Source: Clostridium sp. Marseille-P3244
GTDB lineage: Bacteria > Bacillota > Clostridia > Lachnospirales > Lachnospiraceae
Length of the DNA stretch: 64,000 bases
Assembly (NCBI RefSeq): GCF_900120155.1
Contig: NZ_LT635549.1
Coordinates: 186,001 to 250,000 of the forward strand
Direction: 5' to 3'
In this document: piece after piece, positions 19,355 to 27,413 of the stretch
How positions within the stretch are numbered: the stretch's first letter is position 1
Layout of the letters: every line of letters starts with the position of its first letter
The notes under the pieces: generated by a model
The model's input: the letters and a program-made list of their open reading frames with translations, nothing else
The model's database searches: none
What the model was told of the DNA's origin: nothing
Program-made: the position numbers and the translations under genes

Positions 19355-20545
19355 CTACATTGCGTCGCAGGCGAGACGCGTCCCGATATGTACATTTACC
19401 TTCCAGGGCTGGTCATCCGGATTGACCGCTCTCGGGCCGCAGCACGCTCCTCTGTGCCAGTGGCCTCCCGCCGCAAGGGCAGAGAAACTGTCCGCCTTCC
19501 AGCCATAGATCTGCCCCATTCCCGGGCCCAGTTGATCGTAATATTTCCAGACTCCCTCCCCCGCGTCATGCCGGTTGGTATACTCAGAAAGCCATTCCCA
19601 TACATTTCCGGTCGTGTCCACCACGTTCCTGGCGCTGACCGCGTAAGGTTTTTCACCGTTCTCCGCGTCATACACGCCTGTTTTAAGATCAACACTGCAT
19701 CCGGTCCTGGCCCTGACTTTATTCTCCACATGGCACCAGCCATATGTGTTGGAGTCGTCTTCTCCCTGGGGAGCACCGTAGGCCGCCGCCAGCCATTCCG
19801 TATACTTCAGAAGCCGCATTCCATCCCGGGCCGCCAGCTCGGCAAAATTATACTGGCACAGCCCGTCGATGCCGCTTACGGGAAGCTGGCCGTACCGGCT
19901 CTGCAACGCGCCTTCGGCCACATGGACCAGATTGTCGCCTTCCATAAATGTAAAATCACTTCTCTTGCTCGCCTGATAGATGGAAACCCATATAGTTCCC
20001 ACCTTCACCAGCCCTCCAAACAGAGTCCGGGGACGGTTCCTGTGATCCCATACAGAATTGGGGATAATCCCAATGGTTACATTGTCCTGCCAGCGAATGC
20101 CGGTATTTCCGAATTTATTCCCATTGGAATCCACCGGAACCCACAATCCGTCATCGCTGACTTTCCGGATCGTGCCGTAATGAAATCCTCCGATCGCCAC
20201 TGACCTTCCCAGTTCCGTGCCAACGGGCCATGTAGCGTTCCTGGAAACCCGGATCTCTGCTTCGGATCCGGACAGACACAGATATATGGTGTAGTCTTCT
20301 CCCGGAATAAATGCATCCCCTTCATCCAGCGCCGTAACAGGATCAAGCACAATCTCTTCTGTATTGATCATCCAGATCCGCTTTCCTTCGACAGACAGGC
20401 AAACAGCATATCCCGGCAGGATCCTCAGTTTATTTTCTGTGTAGGCAAATGGAAGCACCTTTTCGATAAAGTGATCTTCCCTCAGGCAGAAGTCTCCGCC
20501 CGGTATATTTTCAGTCCATTTTTGTCCACTGATCATTCTGAACAC
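19355..20545 (-). CDS. FGE/C-type-lectin-fold protein, resembling DGR variable proteins
   Basis: 396 residues, no signal peptide. The C-terminal 200 residues show the SUMF1/FGE (C-type lectin) fold: LLKYTEWLAAAYG, TTGNVWEWL, and a last block GGHWHRGACCGPR...PW...HIGTRLACD. The GG-W--G--CG-R...PW...IG-R--CD spacing is the one seen in target proteins of diversity-generating retroelements and phage tropism proteins, rather than the two-cysteine active site of true formylglycine-generating enzymes. The N-terminal 190 residues are not recognised. GTG at 20545 has AGGAGGG eight bases upstream, and the gene overlaps the small gene before it by 13 bases. No reverse transcriptase or template repeat was seen nearby. 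Function unknown. Confidence 0.65.
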   Translation of the reverse strand: MFRMISGQKWTENIPGGDFCLREDHFIEKVLPFAYTENKLRILPGYAVCLSVEGKRIWMINTEEIVLDPVTALDEGDAFIPGEDYTIYLCLSGSEAEIRVSRNATWPVGTELGRSVAIGGFHYGTIRKVSDDGLWVPVDSNGNKFGNTGIRWQDNVTIGIIPNSVWDHRNRPRTLFGGLVKVGTIWVSIYQASKRSDFTFMEGDNLVHVAEGALQSRYGQLPVSGIDGLCQYNFAELAARDGMRLLKYTEWLAAAYGAPQGEDDSNTYGWCHVENKVRARTGCSVDLKTGVYDAENGEKPYAVSARNVVDTTGNVWEWLSEYTNRHDAGEGVWKYYDQLGPGMGQIYGWKADSFSALAAGGHWHRGACCGPRAVNPDDQPWKVNVHIGTRLACDAM

Positions 20546-20820
20546 TGCTGAAGCCCTCCTATCAGTTCGTCGATCTCTTCCTCTGTAAATCCCAGTCTTC
20601 TCATCTCACAGCAGGGATCCGGCACCGGTATATAATCCTTCTGGTGCTGTCTGTCCGCCCGCATCGCGCGGCTGGACTCTTTCAGATCCATCCTGGTGAC
20701 GCTGGTCTTCATACGGCAAAGCCGCGCAGTCAGGGCCGTTTTTCCCTCCCCGCTCTGTTTCGCATATGCAGCCGCATTGAGATAATCCTGCTTCGTGCGT
20801 AAATTTTCCTGAAAAATCAT
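20533..20820 (-). CDS. Small conserved-looking protein of unknown function
   Basis: 95 residues, mostly helical, soluble, with many Lys/Arg/Glu. It contains a VPDPCCEMRRLGFTEEEIDELIGG segment near the end and no recognisable domain. It overlaps the FGE-like gene by 13 bases, so the two are probably co-translated and may act together. An N-terminal AAYAKQSGEGKTAL resembles a P-loop only superficially (the GEGKT core is too short for a GxxxxGK loop in context). I do not recognise it. Confidence 0.6.
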   Translation of the reverse strand: MIFQENLRTKQDYLNAAAYAKQSGEGKTALTARLCRMKTSVTRMDLKESSRAMRADRQHQKDYIPVPDPCCEMRRLGFTEEEIDELIGGLQQCSE

Positions 20821-20846
20821 CTTTTCTGCTCTCCCGATCCAAACCC

Positions 20847-21926
20847 TTACTTCTCTGCTACGCTGACCCAGTTTTGTTTCTCTGAGGATTCCATGACCTT
20901 TGTAATCAGCCGCTGTGCAACAAGACCGTCTTCCAGATCAGCCGCCATACCATCGCCGCAGTCATTGAGAATATCAAAGAAGGACTGCATCTGTTCTGTA
21001 CAATACTCAGCCGGGATATCCAGTTTCGTAAAGTTATAGCTGTCCGTGTACGGCTTCCCGATACAGACTTCGATCATGTCCTCAAGATTTTTGTCACTGA
21101 GCGTATAGATGATGGCACCTTTGCTTCCGTAAATCTGTATTCTCTGGTAATTCTTTCTTCCCGCGCAGCATTTGCTGATGGAGAAGACACCGGACGCTCC
21201 GGATGTGAATTTTGTCAGCATATGACAGAAATCGTCTGTCGTCACTTCCCTCTCTTCATTTGTCTCCGGATCCGGACGGGTCTTGATCACATTTTCTGTC
21301 GTAGCGCAAAGGCTCTCATACTTTAAGCCTGTAATAAATGTCACAAGGTCCATCACATGACACCCCAGGTCATAGACGACTCCGCCGCCGGCCACATCTT
21401 TCTGGAAGCGCCAGAACGTAGGAAGAGAATAAGGTCTGAGATCATAATCCTGGATGTACTCTGTATAAACATGATAAATCTCACCGATCGCTCCGCTTTC
21501 AACGATATGTTTCGCAAATCTGGCAGCCTTCTTGAACCGGTAAGTAAAGCAGACCATATTTTTCAGCCCCTTTTCTGTGACCGCTTCATATAATTTCAGC
21601 ACTTCATCATCATTGACTCCCACCGGTTTTTCCATCGCAAATGGAATATTCCTTTTCAGAGCTTCCATCGCGATCATGACATGGGTATTGTTAGGCGTAC
21701 AGATGCTGACCGCGTCGATCAGTCCACTGTCAAACATTTCCTTAAAATCTGTAAACGTGTGGCTTTCCGGAATATCCAGCTCCTGTGCCTTTTTACGCAG
21801 AGCTTTTTCATTGGCGTCACAGATCGCCGTAAGTTCCGCGTCAGGACTCCCCTTAATCCCGTTATAATGCCGATTAAAGATCATCCCTGTTCCAATGATG
21901 CCCATTCTGATTTTCTTCTTGCTCAT
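20847..21926 (-). CDS. Gfo/Idh/MocA-family NAD(P)-dependent oxidoreductase
   Basis: 359 residues. The Rossmann motif GIIGTGMI at the N terminus, the family hallmark EKPVGVNDDE (catalytic Lys of the EKP motif) and the C-terminal Gfo/Idh alpha/beta domain with DLGCHVMDLVTFITG (the DxxxHxxD-like active-site helix) are present. Family substrates are sugars, inositols and sugar-like acids. CAGGAG precedes the ATG. It follows the desulfidase-family gene by 63 bases and likely shares its ROK-controlled promoter. Confidence 0.92.
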   Translation of the reverse strand: MSKKKIRMGIIGTGMIFNRHYNGIKGSPDAELTAICDANEKALRKKAQELDIPESHTFTDFKEMFDSGLIDAVSICTPNNTHVMIAMEALKRNIPFAMEKPVGVNDDEVLKLYEAVTEKGLKNMVCFTYRFKKAARFAKHIVESGAIGEIYHVYTEYIQDYDLRPYSLPTFWRFQKDVAGGGVVYDLGCHVMDLVTFITGLKYESLCATTENVIKTRPDPETNEEREVTTDDFCHMLTKFTSGASGVFSISKCCAGRKNYQRIQIYGSKGAIIYTLSDKNLEDMIEVCIGKPYTDSYNFTKLDIPAEYCTEQMQSFFDILNDCGDGMAADLEDGLVAQRLITKVMESSEKQNWVSVAEK

Positions 21927-21989
21927 TTCTATCTCCTGACCTTTCTATAAAATAATTGTTTTTCTGCATGATCCAACTGCCGCTAGCAG

Positions 21990-23276
21990 CTATCGTCCTG
22001 TCATAATGTTCAATATCGTTCTGTCCGTCTGATACATGCCCTGGGAGGCAAGACGTCCGATATTCACAATGGTATTTTCCACGCCTTTTGCCACGATCCC
22101 ATCTCCTCCGCGGAACTGCTGCTCATGCATATACATGTGATATCCCACAATCCCCGCCTCGACAGAAGCCGCTATCTTGGCGGCGCACGATGGCTTTGCC
22201 CCGTCGCAGATGGTGCCTGATATAATCGCCAGCGCATTTACAATCGTGTGGGCGACCACCTCATAGTCCCCTCCGAAAAGATACGCGATCCCGGCTCCGG
22301 CTCCGCACCCTGCGCTTACCGCTCCACAGTACGCGGAAAGTCTTCCGATCCCTGTCTTCTGATGTATCGTCACCAGATCTGAAACCAAGAGCGCTCTGTA
22401 CAACTGTTCTTTTTCTGCTCCGATATGTCTGGCGTAGCGTATCACCGGGACAGATGCCGTAATTCCCTGATTCCCGCTTCCCGACAGTATTACGACAGGC
22501 AGCTCACACCCGCCCATCCGGGCATCTGATCCTGCCGCAGCATATGCTTTCGCTTCGTTTTTGATATCACCTCCAAAGTCGGCGAGCAGTACGCTCCCTA
22601 TATTTGCCCCCCAGTCAGACTTCAAGCCTTCTTCCGCAATGGCGGAATTGAACCTGATCTGATCATCCAGCATAGAACTTATCAGTCCGATATCGACCTT
22701 ATCCGCAAATTCAAGGATGTCCTTCACATTGAGCAGACTCCTGTCACAGATGCTGTCCTCTTCTGAAATCTCCGGCGGACGATCCAGCAGGATCTGCCCG
22801 TTCTTCTCCTCATAGACAATATTCGAATGCCGGTCCGCGATTCGCACCACCGCTTCCTTCTCCCCCGCCTGACCCGTCAGGCGAATATCCAGCAAATGGG
22901 GCGTTTCCATACAGCTGACATCTATGGGTATTTCATCCGTATAACTTTTGATTGTTCCGTGCATTTCTTCCGGGATCGACGAGATCACCTGCAGGACTTT
23001 TCCCGCATCCCCGGCGATCACTCCCGCGGCCACAGCCGCATTGATGCCTCTTAGGCCCCCGGTATTCGGTACCACCACACTTTTTACATTTTTCAATATA
23101 TTGCCGCTCACTTCTGCCTTAACACGTTCCGGCACTGCTCCGAGAAGATCCCGCAGCCTGGCCGCCGCATACGCAATTGCCACCGGCTCTGTACAGCCTG
23201 TTGCCAGCAGCAGCTCTTCTCGCAAAATAGCGATATACGCATTCATTTTTTCCTGATCAAGCATATTCGTCTCCAT
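21990..23276 (-). CDS. L-cysteine desulfidase / UPF0597 (YhaM, CyuA) family protein
   Basis: 428 residues. TGCTEPVAIAYAAA near residue 28 and GTICDGAKPSCAAK near residue 350 carry the cysteines that would hold an oxygen-labile iron-sulfur cluster. Characterised members split L-cysteine to sulfide, ammonia and pyruvate, and the fold is shared with the alpha part of iron-sulfur serine dehydratases, so the substrate here could be another beta-substituted amino acid. The start is uncertain between 23276 and an ATG at 23264 that has GGAG six bases upstream. It heads the 10.3-23.3 kb cluster behind a clear promoter and ROK-type operator. Confidence 0.88.
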   Translation of the reverse strand: METNMLDQEKMNAYIAILREELLLATGCTEPVAIAYAAARLRDLLGAVPERVKAEVSGNILKNVKSVVVPNTGGLRGINAAVAAGVIAGDAGKVLQVISSIPEEMHGTIKSYTDEIPIDVSCMETPHLLDIRLTGQAGEKEAVVRIADRHSNIVYEEKNGQILLDRPPEISEEDSICDRSLLNVKDILEFADKVDIGLISSMLDDQIRFNSAIAEEGLKSDWGANIGSVLLADFGGDIKNEAKAYAAAGSDARMGGCELPVVILSGSGNQGITASVPVIRYARHIGAEKEQLYRALLVSDLVTIHQKTGIGRLSAYCGAVSAGCGAGAGIAYLFGGDYEVVAHTIVNALAIISGTICDGAKPSCAAKIAASVEAGIVGYHMYMHEQQFRGGDGIVAKGVENTIVNIGRLASQGMYQTDRTILNIMTGR

Positions 23277-23323
23277 TTTTACTGATCTTAGATCACTTTT
23301 TTTGCAATACTTTTTACAGCATA

Positions 23324-23346
23324 AACTTTGTTATCTTTCTTAAGTT
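23324..23346. promoter_or_regulatory. Probable ROK operator, copy 1 (desulfidase promoter)
   Basis: 23-bp site with arms AACTT (left) and AAGTT (right) around a TTATC-containing centre. It shares an identical 16-mer (TTATCTTTCTTAAGTT) with copy 3 at 25033-25055. It starts eight bases downstream of the -10 box of the promoter at 23354-23382, where a bound repressor would block initiation. Confidence 0.75.
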
Positions 23347-23353
23347 ACTATGA

Positions 23354-23382
23354 ATATTACTATAAAATTGCTATTATGTCAA
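23354..23382 (-). promoter_or_regulatory. Promoter of the desulfidase-transport cluster
   Basis: On the minus strand TTGACA (23377-23382), 17 bases, TAATAT (23354-23359). A near-consensus sigma-A promoter in an otherwise very AT-rich gap, reading toward the gene at 21990-23276. Confidence 0.85.
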
Positions 23383-23483
23383 TTAAATTTTATTATTTTG
23401 TCGAATTTTCATTAATCTTTGTTAATATTATTTCTATTTCACCTGCCTGAGCATTTTCAAAACGGCGAAAATGGCAAAATGGT

Positions 23484-23540
23484 CAAAAAAAGAAAGGCCG
23501 CCGCGTCTGTGATTTCTCAACCACTTATGCGGCGGCCTTT
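23484..23540 (-). terminator. Strong terminator of the ROK gene
   Basis: A perfect 12-bp stem AAAGGCCGCCGC/GCGGCGGCCTTT (23493-23504 and 23529-23540) is followed on the minus strand by CTTTTTTT. It lies about 45 bases after the ROK regulator stop and separates that gene from the promoter of the downstream cluster. Confidence 0.9.
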
Positions 23541-23584
23541 CTGACCGTCTCATTCTCAGCACAATATATGATTCAGATCCCCTT

Positions 23585-24799
23585 TCAGTTTGCAGCCAGA
23601 TCTCCACTGTTGACCAGCTGCCTCAGAGGAAGAGTGGCCGCACCTACAACAGACGCTTCTTCCCCCATCGTGGAAAGTTTTACTTCCACCGGCATTTTTC
23701 CGTAGTACAGACTTCGGGTTTCATTGATCTGGCTTTTCACCCTCTCTACCAGATATTCATTGTCCTTTACCACATATCCGGTGAGTACGATGAGCTCACA
23801 GTCAAACAGACAGATCAGATTCTCAAGGCCAATGGCCAGACTGTCAATTGCGCTGTCCACTATTTTGCGGGCCAGGAGATCCCCTCTCGAAGCCGCCTCA
23901 AACACAATATCCGAATCAATCTTCGCCTTTTCTCCGCCCACCAGATCCAGCATAATCGACGGCTGCCCGGAACTTACAACCTGCCGTGCCTGATTGGCGA
24001 TGGCATTCCCCGACGCCAGCGTCTCCAAACAGCCTCTCTTCCCGCATTTACACAACGGTCCGTTGGGATCTATGACCATATGCCCGACTTCACCGCTCAT
24101 ATTATAATGCCCTTTATAAATCTCTCCGTTTATAATAAGAGCCGCTCCAATCCCCCTTCCCACTGTAACAAGGGCGAAATTATCACTGTCATCCCCGTTT
24201 CCGAACCATTTTTCGCCGATGGCCATTACTTTTGAAGAATTTTCTACATAAATCTTCATTCCAAAATGTTCCTGCAGAGGAGTCCTCAGATCCATGTCCT
24301 TCCAGCTATAGTCGATCGAGGTGATCACTCTCCCCTCCTGAGTCTCCACAAGCCCCGGCACGCCGATCCCGATACCACTCAGTTTCTTCCTGTCTATTCC
24401 GGATTCCGTGATCGTCTCTTCGATAAATTCTATAATGGACCCGATAATATCCTCTTTCGTATCAAGCTCACTCTTCTTGCGGACCCGGCGGTACACAATT
24501 CCTCCTCTTAGATCCATAATGATACATTTGAACATCGCGCCACTGATATCCATACCCACGAACAACCGGGCGTCCGGGATAAGCTCCAGTATCATCGGCG
24601 GTTTTCCTCCGCTGGACACTCCTTTCCCCACATCGGTCACAAGCCCGCTGCGCACAAACTCATCCGTGATCTTCATGATCGTAGGCATGCTAAGTCCTGT
24701 TTGCCTGGCCAGTTCCGCCCGGTAAACAGACTTATTCTTGCGCATGATCTCCATTACTTCACTTTTATTGCGCGCTCTGATTAAATTTGTACGCTGCAT
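23585..24799 (-). CDS. ROK-family (NagC/XylR-like) transcriptional regulator
   Basis: 404 residues. An N-terminal winged helix-turn-helix (about residues 10-70, YRAELARQTGLSMPTIMKI) is joined to a ROK sugar-kinase-like domain with FVGMDISG, GIGVPG, a zinc-binding CKCGKRGCLE segment and VVGAATLPL. Such proteins usually repress sugar genes until a sugar or sugar phosphate binds. The kinase-type phosphate loop is DISGAMFKCI, weakly conserved, in keeping with a ligand sensor. Three copies of one palindrome stand in front of this gene, the divergent dehydrogenase and the transport cluster, so autoregulation and control of both neighbours are likely. The inducer is unknown. Confidence 0.92.
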   Translation of the reverse strand: MQRTNLIRARNKSEVMEIMRKNKSVYRAELARQTGLSMPTIMKITDEFVRSGLVTDVGKGVSSGGKPPMILELIPDARLFVGMDISGAMFKCIIMDLRGGIVYRRVRKKSELDTKEDIIGSIIEFIEETITESGIDRKKLSGIGIGVPGLVETQEGRVITSIDYSWKDMDLRTPLQEHFGMKIYVENSSKVMAIGEKWFGNGDDSDNFALVTVGRGIGAALIINGEIYKGHYNMSGEVGHMVIDPNGPLCKCGKRGCLETLASGNAIANQARQVVSSGQPSIMLDLVGGEKAKIDSDIVFEAASRGDLLARKIVDSAIDSLAIGLENLICLFDCELIVLTGYVVKDNEYLVERVKSQINETRSLYYGKMPVEVKLSTMGEEASVVGAATLPLRQLVNSGDLAAN

Positions 24800-24870
24800 A
24801 ATCGATCAATCCTTTACCCTTTCCATATTATTCCATATTTGATAAATACACCTATACTATAACATAGTTC

Positions 24871-24893
24871 AACTTAATTATCATCGTTAAGTT
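24871..24893. promoter_or_regulatory. Probable ROK operator, copy 2 (own promoter)
   Basis: 23-bp site with perfect 7-bp arms AACTTAA/TTAAGTT separated by nine bases. It lies about 18 bases downstream of the -10 box of the ROK promoter at 24912-24940. It differs from copies 1 and 3 mainly in the centre (ATCATCG instead of ATCTTTC). Confidence 0.75.
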
Positions 24894-24911
24894 AGTATCT
24901 TTATCTGCCAT

Positions 24912-24940
24912 ATTTTAACACACTTCTATATTCTTGACAA
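24912..24940 (-). promoter_or_regulatory. Promoter of the ROK regulator gene
   Basis: On the minus strand TTGTCA (24935-24940), 17 bases, TAAAAT (24912-24917). A second -10-like TATAGT nearer the gene, inside or after the operator, cannot be excluded. Confidence 0.65.
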
Positions 24941-24994
24941 TACAGACAATTCAATATATATAATAAAATTTTCACATTTTATATTTTAATATTA

Positions 24995-25023
24995 TTGACA
25001 ATTTTATATATAGCTTATAAAAT
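24995..25023 (+). promoter_or_regulatory. Promoter of the Fe-alcohol dehydrogenase gene
   Basis: TTGACA (24995-25000), 17 bases, TAAAAT (25018-25023). A near-consensus promoter about 80 bases upstream of the ATG at 25106, with the operator beginning ten bases after the -10 box. Confidence 0.85.
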
Positions 25024-25032
25024 AAACATATT

Positions 25033-25055
25033 AACTTATTTATCTTTCTTAAGTT
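25033..25055. promoter_or_regulatory. Probable ROK operator, copy 3 (alcohol dehydrogenase promoter)
   Basis: 23-bp site with arms AACTT/AAGTT and the same 16-base right part as copy 1. It covers about +4 to +26 of the predicted transcript. Confidence 0.75.
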
Positions 25056-25105
25056 TTGTTATCTCTATTTCTTTAAAACACTAAATCATTATAAAGGAGT
25101 TTCTT

Positions 25106-26281
25106 ATGCAGAATTTTACTTATCATGCACCTACAAAGGTTGTGTTCGGCAGACAGGCTGACGCTCAGCTTATCCATTTATTAAAGACGGAAGACGCTCA
25201 TATGGTCCTGATTCATTATGGCGGAAACAGCGCGAAAAAATCCGGTCTTCTGGATCATATCTGTTCCCTCCTGTCCTCATCGGGGATCCAGTATGTGTTG
25301 CTGGGAGGAGTAAAACCAAATCCCCGGCTTTCAAAAGTATATGAAGGTATTGAGCTGGCCAGAAAGTCCGGTGTTGACTTTCTTCTGGCTGTAGGCGGCG
25401 GAAGTGTGATTGATTCCTGCAAAGCCATCGGATCCGGCCTGAAGTATGACGGAGATGTCTGGGATCTGTATACCGGGAAAGCAGAATGCCGCGGATGCGC
25501 GCCTATCGGCGCCGTTCTGACCATCGCCGCCGCAGGCAGCGAGATGAGCAACGGCTCTGTTATCACAAACGATCAAAATTTGCTGAAGCGTTCCTTTGAC
25601 AGCGACTATTGCCACTGCAGGTTCGCCATTATGAATCCCGAATACACGTACACGCTCCCAGCTTATCAGACCGCCAGCGGATGCGTCGATATCATCATGC
25701 ACACCCTGGAGAGATATTTCTCCACTGACAGCATGGAGCTCACCGATTCTCTGGCAGAAGCACTGGTCCGCCAGGTCATGCATTACAGCAAAATCGCCAT
25801 GAAATATCCTTCCGATTACGAGGCCCGGGCCAATATCATGTGGGCAGGAAGCCTGTCCCATAACGGCCTCACCGGTTGCGGTTCAGAAGGTGACTGGGGC
25901 CCTCATATGATCGAACATGAGCTGGGCGGAATGTTTGATGTAGCCCATGGAGCCGGCCTTGCCGCTATATGGGGAAGCTGGGCGAGATATGTCATGAAAG
26001 TCCAGCCGTCACGCTTTGCCCGTTTTGCGGCAAACATAATGGGAATCGATCACGGCGGCCTGACAGAAGAACAGACCGCCCTGAAAGGCATCGAAGCTCT
26101 GGAAGATTATTTCCGGGAGATCCAGATGCCCGTCAACCTTCGGGAGCTCGGCTGTGAGCCGACCGATCAGCAGATCGCAGAACTCGCTGATCACTGCTGC
26201 GACGGAGATACCCATACCGTGGGACATTTCCTCCCCTTACATTCAAAAGACGTGGCCGCAATACTTACTGCTGCAAAATAA
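25106..26281 (+). CDS. Iron-containing alcohol dehydrogenase (butanol dehydrogenase-like)
   Basis: 391 residues, NAD(P)H-dependent reduction of aldehydes to alcohols in the cytoplasm. NAD(P) loop GGGSVIDSCKAIG near residue 98. Metal ligands lie in SGCVDIIMHTLE (Asp and His) and EHELGGMFDVAHGAGLAAIW (two His). AAAGGAG is six bases upstream of the ATG. It is transcribed divergently from the ROK gene with a matching operator, so its aldehyde substrate may come from the pathway encoded at 10.3-23.3 kb. Confidence 0.93.
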   Translation: MQNFTYHAPTKVVFGRQADAQLIHLLKTEDAHMVLIHYGGNSAKKSGLLDHICSLLSSSGIQYVLLGGVKPNPRLSKVYEGIELARKSGVDFLLAVGGGSVIDSCKAIGSGLKYDGDVWDLYTGKAECRGCAPIGAVLTIAAAGSEMSNGSVITNDQNLLKRSFDSDYCHCRFAIMNPEYTYTLPAYQTASGCVDIIMHTLERYFSTDSMELTDSLAEALVRQVMHYSKIAMKYPSDYEARANIMWAGSLSHNGLTGCGSEGDWGPHMIEHELGGMFDVAHGAGLAAIWGSWARYVMKVQPSRFARFAANIMGIDHGGLTEEQTALKGIEALEDYFREIQMPVNLRELGCEPTDQQIAELADHCCDGDTHTVGHFLPLHSKDVAAILTAAK

Positions 26282-26285
26282 TTCC

Positions 26286-26368
26286 GAATATTCAGAAAAC
26301 GGCGATAAAAGGGGACAGGCACTTTTTAAAAGGTACCTGTCCCCTTTTTCCGGCATTTTCTGAATATT
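26286..26368. repeat. Nested REP-like inverted repeat / bidirectional terminator
   Basis: Outer 13-bp arms AATATTCAGAAAA/TTTTCTGAATATT enclose inner 13-bp arms AAAAGGGGACAGG/CCTGTCCCCTTTT. The structure sits between two convergent genes and ends in T-rich sequence on both strands, so it can terminate both. The AAAAGGGG-CAGG core is shared with the hairpin at 27414-27440, suggesting a mobile REP-type family. Confidence 0.7.
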
Positions 26369-26391
26369 TCGACTTTTTACATATTCCGCCT

Positions 26392-27321
26392 TTACTCTTC
26401 GAACAGCGGCGTGGAGAAATAACGCTCAGCAGTATCCGGAAGAACTGTAACCACGGTCTTTCCCTCGCCGAGTTTTCTTGCCAGCTTCAGCGCAGCCGCC
26501 ACATTGGTGCCGGATGAAATCCCGCACATGATCCCTTCTTTGGAAGCCAGCTCCTGAGAGATCCGAATGGCTTCCTCATCGGTCACGATACAGATATCAT
26601 CGTAAATATTTCTGTTCAGGATCGCCGGGATCACCCCATCTCCGATCCCCATCTGAAGATGGGTTCCAATGGATCCTCCGGAGAGGATTGCCGCATGTTC
26701 CGGCTCCACTGCCCAGATCTCCATATCCGGGTTCTTCTCCCGGAGCACTTCCCCGATACCGGTAATGGTTCCGCCGGTCCCGATCCCGGAACAAAACCCG
26801 TCGATCCTGCAATCCACCTGCTCCAGGATCTCGATCGCCGTCTGGTTCCTGTGGACCTCCGGATTGGCCGGGTTTTCAAACTGCTGAGGCACAAACACCC
26901 GGGGATCGTCCTCTGCCATCTTAAGGGCGATCGCCAGACACTCCTCTATACAGGCGCCGATATCTCCCGCGTCATGGACCAAGATCACCTCCGCTCCGTA
27001 ATGGCACACCAGTTTTCTCCGCTCCTCGCTGACAGAATCGGGCATGATGATCTTTGTCTGATATCCCCGCACCGCTCCTACCAGCGCCAGTCCGATCCCC
27101 TGATTGCCGCTGGTCGGTTCTACGATGATCGTATCCTCTTTGATCAGTCCTCTCTCTTCCGCATCCCGTATCATATTATACGCAGTCCTTGTCTTAATGG
27201 ACCCGCCTACATTCAGCCCTTCAAATTTCACAAGGATCTGCGCGCTCCCCTTCTCCGCCATCCGGCCAAGGCGGATCAGAGGCGTATTTCCCATCGCTTC
27301 AAGTATGTTATTATAAATCAC
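26392..27321 (-). CDS. Cysteine synthase-family PLP enzyme
   Basis: 309 residues, fold type II PLP enzyme. The PLP lysine is in NVGGSIKTRTAYNM (usual NPGGSVKDR), the substrate loop is PTSGNQGIGLA (usual TSGNTGIGLA), and the phosphate loop is GIGTGGTITGIG. The expected reaction is O-acetylserine plus sulfide to cysteine. The Asp to Thr and Thr to Gln changes near the active site leave room for another beta-replacement. It is a single gene flanked by REP-like hairpins. With the desulfidase family gene it could form opposing steps of cysteine turnover, but no shared regulatory site was seen. Confidence 0.85.
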   Translation of the reverse strand: MIYNNILEAMGNTPLIRLGRMAEKGSAQILVKFEGLNVGGSIKTRTAYNMIRDAEERGLIKEDTIIVEPTSGNQGIGLALVGAVRGYQTKIIMPDSVSEERRKLVCHYGAEVILVHDAGDIGACIEECLAIALKMAEDDPRVFVPQQFENPANPEVHRNQTAIEILEQVDCRIDGFCSGIGTGGTITGIGEVLREKNPDMEIWAVEPEHAAILSGGSIGTHLQMGIGDGVIPAILNRNIYDDICIVTDEEAIRISQELASKEGIMCGISSGTNVAAALKLARKLGEGKTVVTVLPDTAERYFSTPLFEE

Positions 27322-27413
27322 GTCTGTCCCTTACCTTTCCGCAAATATTCTCACTAATTATATTATTATATTACTCTAGTCGGGTTCCCTCAACTGATTT
27401 TTCAGACAATTTG

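Noticed and set aside
19355..20545. True formylglycine-generating enzyme (sulfatase activator)
   Set aside because: The paired active-site cysteines in the usual spacing are not seen and no sulfatase gene is present. The C-type-lectin fold alone does not support the activity.
20533..20820. GEGKTAL in the 95-residue protein as a P-loop
   Set aside because: Only the GxGKT end is present, without the preceding glycine-containing loop in a beta-strand context and no Walker B. Too weak to call an NTPase.
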